Assembly (NCBI GenBank): GCA_033980235.1
Contig: CM067069.1
Location: forward strand, 161,001 to 225,000
Length of the DNA stretch: 64,000 nucleotides
Direction of reading: 5' to 3'
DNA from: Diadema setosum
Taxonomy: Eukaryota > Echinodermata > Echinoidea > Diadematoida > Diadematidae
The notes beneath the pieces are model-generated. The model was not told the DNA's origin, did not search any database, and worked only from the letters and a program-made list of their open reading frames with translations. Each line of letters opens with the position of its first letter. Position 1 is the stretch's first letter. A program made the translations under genes and the position numbers. Below are positions 59,012 through 64,000 of the stretch, one piece after another.

Positions 59012-59814
59012 ACATTCTTCCCTTTCAGCTCTAATTATAACTTTTGAAAGGATAAAGCGATACTGCTTTGAAAGTTGGTACTAGTCATTCTTCCCTTTCA
59101 GCTCTAATTATAACTTTTGAAAGGATAAAGCGATACTGCTTTGAAAGTTGGTACTAGTCATTCTTCCCTTTCAGCTCTAATTATAACTTTTGAAAGGATA
59201 AAGCGATACTGCTTTGAAAGTTGGTACTAGTCATTCTTCCCTTTCAGCTCTAATTATAGCTTTTGAAAGGATAAAGCGATACTGCTTTGAAAGTTGGTAC
59301 TAATCATTCTTCCCTTGCAGCTCTAATTATAACTATTGAAAGGATAAAGCGATACTGCTTTGAAAGTTGGTACTAGTCATTCTTCCCTTTCAGCTCTAAT
59401 TATAACTTTTGAAAGGATAAAGCGATACTGCTTTGAAAGTTGGTACTAGTCATTCTTCCCTTTCAGCTCTAATTATAGCTTTTGAAAGGATAAAGCGATA
59501 CTGCTTTGAAAGTTGGTACTAGTCATTCTTCCCTTTCAGCTCTAATTATAACTATTGAAAGGATAAAGCGATACTGCTTTGAAAGTTGGTACTAGTCATT
59601 CTTCCCTTTCAGCTCTAATTATAACTTTTGAAAGGATAAAGCGATACTGCTTTGAAAGTTGGTACTAGTCATTCTTCCCTTGCAGCTCTAATTATAACTT
59701 GTGAAAGGATAAAGCGATACTGCTTTGAAAGTTGGTACTAATCATTCTTCCCTTTCAGCTCTAATTATAACTTTTGAAAGGATAAAGCGATACTGCTTTG
59801 AAAGTTGGTACTAG
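59012..59814. repeat. Eleven 73-bp tandem units
   Basis: Unit TCATTCTTCCCTTTCAGCTC...AAAGTTGGTACTAG repeats with exactly 73-base spacing from 59012 to 59814, with only scattered substitutions (T/G in CCCTTKCAG, TTTT/TATT/TTGT, AGT/AAT). No spacers, so not CRISPR. Confidence 0.97.
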
Positions 59815-60099
59815 TCACGGAAAGTGTGTGCTTATTAGATCATGAGGAATCTCAGCTTAATATGACAATTTTGTTCAATAATCCCTTCATTGTTTTTGCT
59901 GCGGAGATTCCCAACCTATTTTTTTTTTGTCCCATTCACTGCACAGCTATAGCACGGCTTAGTAAGATTATAAGCGCTTGAATAGACCCTATACTTTAGC
60001 GCCTCCTTTCTCAGTAAAAAACTTGTCCAGATTATGTGTTTTCTTTTCTATGTTTAGATAGAAAAGACATAAATTTGTCAACTGTTCTTGTTTAGCATG

Positions 60100-62335
60100 C
60101 ACCAGTTAAACGACGTGTCATTGCCACACGTCCGCCAAACCCATCAGTATTCAGACGAGATAACAGAGGCAAGGAAGCATAGGAGCAACGTAGCCAAAAC
60201 TGGCATATTTCTCTTTCATCCCGCTGGATGTAGCATATTTTCATGGCAATTTAGCATTATTTCGGGAAGCCTCGAAGACAATCCCATTTTTCACGCTGGC
60301 CATACTGCTTAGGAAGAGATTAGAAAGAGAGTGGAGAAAGATAATACTTGAAGACAACGTCTGGTATATGGATTGGATTGTCTGATATAACTGTGGATAA
60401 AGTACGATACTTAGAGAAGCATGATCTCTGACAGTGTCAGTCAGAGATATGCATATAAAATAGACACGATGCTTCACCATCGCAATGAATAGATTTATCC
60501 TTCAAACACGTCGTAACGACCAAGAGCTTGGATAGAAGATTAGCCTGTACTTTTCCACAAAGATACAAGACATACGAGCAGCACTAGCGCTGCAGCACTA
60601 GCGCTGAAGTGCTTTAACTGATGCAAATAATGGTTTATTACGAACATTCTACTGGTAAAAACCACATTCTCAACAGTTTTGACTTGGCATCGGAGGAAGA
60701 AGTGATGAGGATTATAGCTGGTCCCCATCTTCTTAGCACACAGAGTCACAGGATCCATTGCAGCTCTTCCTACATAGGTTTTGAAAGGACACTTTTCTTC
60801 TTCTGCCAAGCATTACACTAAGAGTGATTACAGCGGTGGATCACTTGAAACAGATATCTTCCCCCAAGCTCATTCAAAGAAGCCGTTGTTCGACCTCTGA
60901 TAAAGAAGCCAAATTTAGACCCTGACACCATATAGCTACAGACAATTGTGCAATCTCAATTAAGCTTATTTCGAAGGTTTTTTAAAGAGTTGTTGCCCAG
61001 CATCTTCAAGCTTTAAGAAAATTTTGAACTCCATGCATGATTAGAACTGAACCTGCTTAATCTGCTTATAAGAGGCATCATAGCACGGAGTCTGCCCTTA
61101 TTTAAGTTCATGATGATAAACATCAAGCACTATAGACCTGACCAAAAAGCACGTTTTTGGGTTTTTTTTTTCCTTGGTGTCAATTGATCTGTCAACAGCT
61201 TGATCTACGCCATCGACAAGGATAGTTTTATCACAAGGTCTCGTTCAAGAGGTGTGAAAGGATCTACTCTTGCATGGATATTCTCTTATCTGTGTAACTG
61301 TTTGCCAGCACACTCGGGATTACTAAATGCATATCTCTATATATGGTGTCCTCCAAGGGTCTGTTTTGGGTCCGTCAATCTTCAGCACTTAGGCAAGCCC
61401 TTTTGCAGAGATTGCAACGACCAATGGCATCCATCATCTTTATACTGATGACACCCAGCTGTACACATCATTATTTTGATCCATCTGATCCTTTAAGTGA
61501 GGTCTCTAAACCAGACAGTAAACGTGAAGCATGTATTGATATATGAGAGCACGGATGATATACGGAACAAACTCAAACTGAATGATAACCAAAGAGAATC
61601 AACGATAATCATCTCAAAACATCTGACAGCTTACGGCCTGCAGTCAATCATTTGGCTACGCATAGGACGTGTCATTGTACAATCAGTTTTAGGAATCTTG
61701 GAGTTTACTTTGGCCCTGAAATGTCAATGTCGACACATAGGCCTATTTGTACAACCACATGCCGATCTGTATACATTGTATCTACAATATTATGCAACAT
61801 TCCTGACATCAGTAAACCATTATCACACAAAGTTGTAGCCTCTGTTATTTATTCATCTGTCTCGTATATTGAAATGCATTATTGTTCGATGTCATCCTAC
61901 CAATTAACTGGTCAAACTTCAATGTACAGTACTCAAAATTAGCTCCTCTGCTCGGGTCCTCGTCACACGCCTGGCTGCAGCAGTACCCAGTTCTTAATTA
62001 AAAGTCTCACTGGCTATACGTGTACCAGTGTCCAAAAGGGTAAAGTTTAAATTCTGCTCCACACATGCAAAAGCAGTACATTCCTCAGCTAAAAACAAAC
62101 AAACAAACAAACAAACAAACAAACAAAACAAAACAAAACAAAACAAAAAACCAGAAATCTCCGCTCTTGCAATATCAAACATTAACAGTCCGAGAAAAGG
62201 TTTTTCTTTCTGCAGCACCATAATACTGGAATGCTCTTCCACTGTGGATCCGATCAGCAGAATCCATAGAAACATTTTAAAAGTGTCTGAAGTCATGCAT
62301 ATCCGCATTTTGTTTTGGTTGAATAGTAGATAGAA
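60100..62335 (+). pseudogene. Decayed CR1/L2-type LINE ORF2
   Basis: In scattered frames: linker YSDEITEARKHR (60140), FDLASEEEVMRII (60680), FKEAVVRPLIKKPNLDPDTI (60878), RSRGVKGSTLAWIFSYL (61240), GVLQGSVLGPSIF (61345), YTDDTQLY (61437; variant of the YADD box), KLKLNDNQ (61570), RNLGVYFGPEMSMSTH (61690), RVPVSKRVKFKF (62020), WNALPLWIRSAESIETF (62230). An (AAAC)n tract is inserted at 62095-62145. A different family from the LINE ending at 58836. No intact frame. Confidence 0.78.
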
Positions 62336-62340
62336 ATATA

Positions 62341-62424
62341 TGTACAGTTAAAAAAAGTTATATGAACGTGTAAAGAACTATATATAGTTCTTTACACGTT
62401 CATATAACTTTTTTTAACTGTACA
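62341..62424. mobile_element. 84-base perfect palindrome (miniature TA-flanked foldback)
   Basis: Two 42-base arms, TGTACAGTTAAAAAAAGTTA... and exact reverse complement, with no spacer and no mismatch. TA followed by CAGTTAAAAAAAG at each end resembles Tc1/mariner termini, so it may be a 78-bp element between TA dinucleotides. Confidence 0.85.
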
Positions 62425-63968
62425 ATGTACGCCTATGTTATTCTCTTATAATGTTCCTCTGCGCCTCAATATAGGTCACTACATCGATGGCGCATTAAAA
62501 ATGCTGGCACAAAATTTGTCGCGTGAAAAGGTTTGCTGCTATACCCATCATTGGTGTTCATTCAAAGGTAGTTGAGTCTGAAAAAAGGCAGCTCGGCCTG
62601 ATAAGACCGAAATGAGGGAAACGGTTCTTTTATCAGTGGCAGTGCACGACTACACGATGGTCATTGTCTAAACGTCTGAATGTACTCATTCTAAAGATGT
62701 ACACACTCAGGTGGCGGCAGGCTCGATGATGGCATCAAAGAAAAGCCTTCGTTAATAGGCTGTGTATTTAGTATATAGGTCCATTGTTAATTCATTCCAT
62801 AAAGGAGACTTGCGACTATTTTCTTTGATAGTTTCATTGTTTCTTACATTATACATTCATTGTATCTTTCTGGATGGAACAGATACATCACATCACTTCA
62901 TTAAATCCTTTCTGTGCTGTGGACTTTGGCCGGTGTGTATACTTTATGCTATGACGTTTTCTGTGCCAGTCGTCACTCAAAGCACACACGGAAGGGTTAA
63001 TCATTACAAAACTGTGTGTACAGTGTATTTATTATGTACTATTTTAGGGTGAAGTAACTCTGGTTTGTTGTTGTTGTTGTTGTTGTTCATAAAGACAAAT
63101 CCTAGTCGAATTTTAATGTATAGGCCTATGGAGCCATGCTTTGTTTTTGTTTTGTTTTTGTTTTTCCCTCTGCTGACTGATTTAGCGGTGGGCGTATCCT
63201 TGACGTGGTTGTGGATGTGCCCGTTGTCGGATTAGGTATAGTGGAGAAAAACAGAAGAAGAAAGGAATTTGATGTCTCTTGGATTTTTTAAGAGATTGGG
63301 TACATCTCACACTGTATACTGTTAGGAACAACTTTTTTTTTTTTTGGGGGGGGGGCAGTTTAGACCTTATCATTTGACACATACACACACACACACAAAA
63401 AAAAAGCTTCAAGTTTGTTTTCGAGTACAGTAGTTTGAATTCTAATGCTACAAATATGTACTTCACCTCCCGCTGTGTGTGTGTGTGTGTATAAACCTTG
63501 TACACGTTGTTTTCTCTTTCGTTATGATTATATAGGCCTAATGACGTGAAATTGCCTTGGCCACGGTGCTCATTGTTTGGTATACTGTAGTCACGTGACA
63601 ATGCAGGCGTTCACTGAATCATGCCTTTAAAAGGTAAAACATAGTTTCACCTTAACACCGGGCTCTCACCTTTTCACAGGTATTCATCAGGGATTTGGAT
63701 ATGAACATAACAGAAAGCTAATAATTTGAAGGAAAAAAAAAAACTTGAACGGAAGCAAGTTAAGGATAAAAAAGCAAAATCAGCAACTCTGACATAAGTA
63801 AACATGCAGAACAGCATTCATCTTACATTACACATTGACATCATAGGCACGGTACGTGGTGTAAGCATGCGACCCCTTTCACTTACCCTAAACACAGACA
63901 CCAAAAACGGCACAGTTTCACCAGTTCTCCCATGCAACGCCAGCAACGTAATCAGTTTGTTTGGTTAT
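62425..63968. other. No recognised gene
   Basis: Ordinary sequence with a (GTT)n tract near 63067-63087, poly-T/poly-G at 63331-63357 and short AC/GT microsatellites at 63381-63398 and 63475-63491. Frames on either strand lack domains. Confidence 0.5.
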
Positions 63969-63998
63969 ACCAAGGAGGTTCTCTCATACCTCCTTGGT
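63969..63998. repeat. 11-bp-stem hairpin ACCAAGGAGGT / ACCTCCTTGGT
   Basis: Stem of 11 perfect pairs around TCTCTCAT, at the very end of the window; may be the terminus of an element that continues beyond it. Confidence 0.7.
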
Positions 63999-64000
63999 TA

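Larger units (their letters stand above)
51794..60020 (+). repeat. Interspersed repeat N, copy 2, split by the LINE
   Basis: Left part TGTGACCGTGCATCCCAAAAC (51795-51853) and right part GGGTCAGCTAAGTCAATC... to TAAGCGCTTGAATAGACCC (58837-60020) are collinear with 14652-15405. The LINE occupies the gap, and the 73-bp unit is amplified at 59012-59814. Confidence 0.72.

Noticed and set aside
59012..59814. CRISPR-like regular array
   Set aside because: Units are contiguous 73-bp copies without unique spacers, in a eukaryotic genome.
60540..60809. 89-codon minus-strand frame with a hydrophobic stretch
   Set aside because: Antisense to recognisable LINE ORF2 text on the plus strand.
62028..62333. 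101-codon frame with Lys-Gln-Thr-Asn repeats
   Set aside because: Crosses an (AAAC)n tract inserted in a decayed LINE.

Overview
The window is eukaryotic, intron-containing and very rich in repeats. GT-AG introns, long AT and GT microsatellites, tRNA-like and LINE/DIRS retroelements and many TTAA- or TA-flanked miniature transposons point to a marine invertebrate. An echinoderm or another invertebrate deuterostome is my best guess, but no marker gene settles it. No rRNA gene, CRISPR array or bacterial operon is present.

The only host protein-coding gene I can support is a 12-TM SLC16-like monocarboxylate transporter on the + strand, in six coding exons (18838-35879) with consistent splice phases and a predicted 631-residue product. 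Its introns hold a decayed LINE, several DNA-transposon derivatives and a short tandem repeat with CRE-like sites.

Region by region: 1-4.4 kb is GC-skewed interspersed repeat plus a ~160-172 bp satellite, split by TTAA-flanked foldback elements. 5.9-7.2 kb is a 36-bp-TIR element made largely of GCGAA words, with a foldback nested in it. 9.98-16.1 kb is a TIR element split by a 5.7 kb element bounded by CTACTTTTT words; the unoccupied target is readable in a paralogous copy at 46 kb. 16.96-17.55 kb is a CGGGTC-word element. 18.8-35.9 kb is the transporter. 36-43 kb has inverted hairpin-bearing repeats, a TIR element inside a TA microsatellite, a tRNA-like sequence, a LINE relic and a 1.7 kb repeat with ~325 bp internal units. 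43.8-47.2 kb is a decayed DIRS-type retroelement carrying two nested DNA elements. 47.5-49.7 kb holds two more word-array elements. 51.9-58.8 kb is a nearly complete but frameshifted two-ORF LINE whose ORF1 is split by a 1.8 kb ACTGGT-word element; the LINE itself lies in an older repeat that downstream carries eleven 73-bp units. 60.1-62.3 kb is a second, more decayed CR1/L2-type LINE, followed by an 84-bp perfect palindrome.

The recurring and least explained theme is a set of unrelated-looking elements sharing one architecture: short terminal inverted repeats enclosing long arrays of a degenerate, often self-complementary word (GCGAA, GGTTCGAACC, AACGTT, CTTTCGAAAG, TTCGTCATTCAA, GATCGGGA, ACTGGTACCAGT). 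Several insertions can be polarised without outside data because an unoccupied target exists elsewhere in the window or because removing the insert restores a reading frame.
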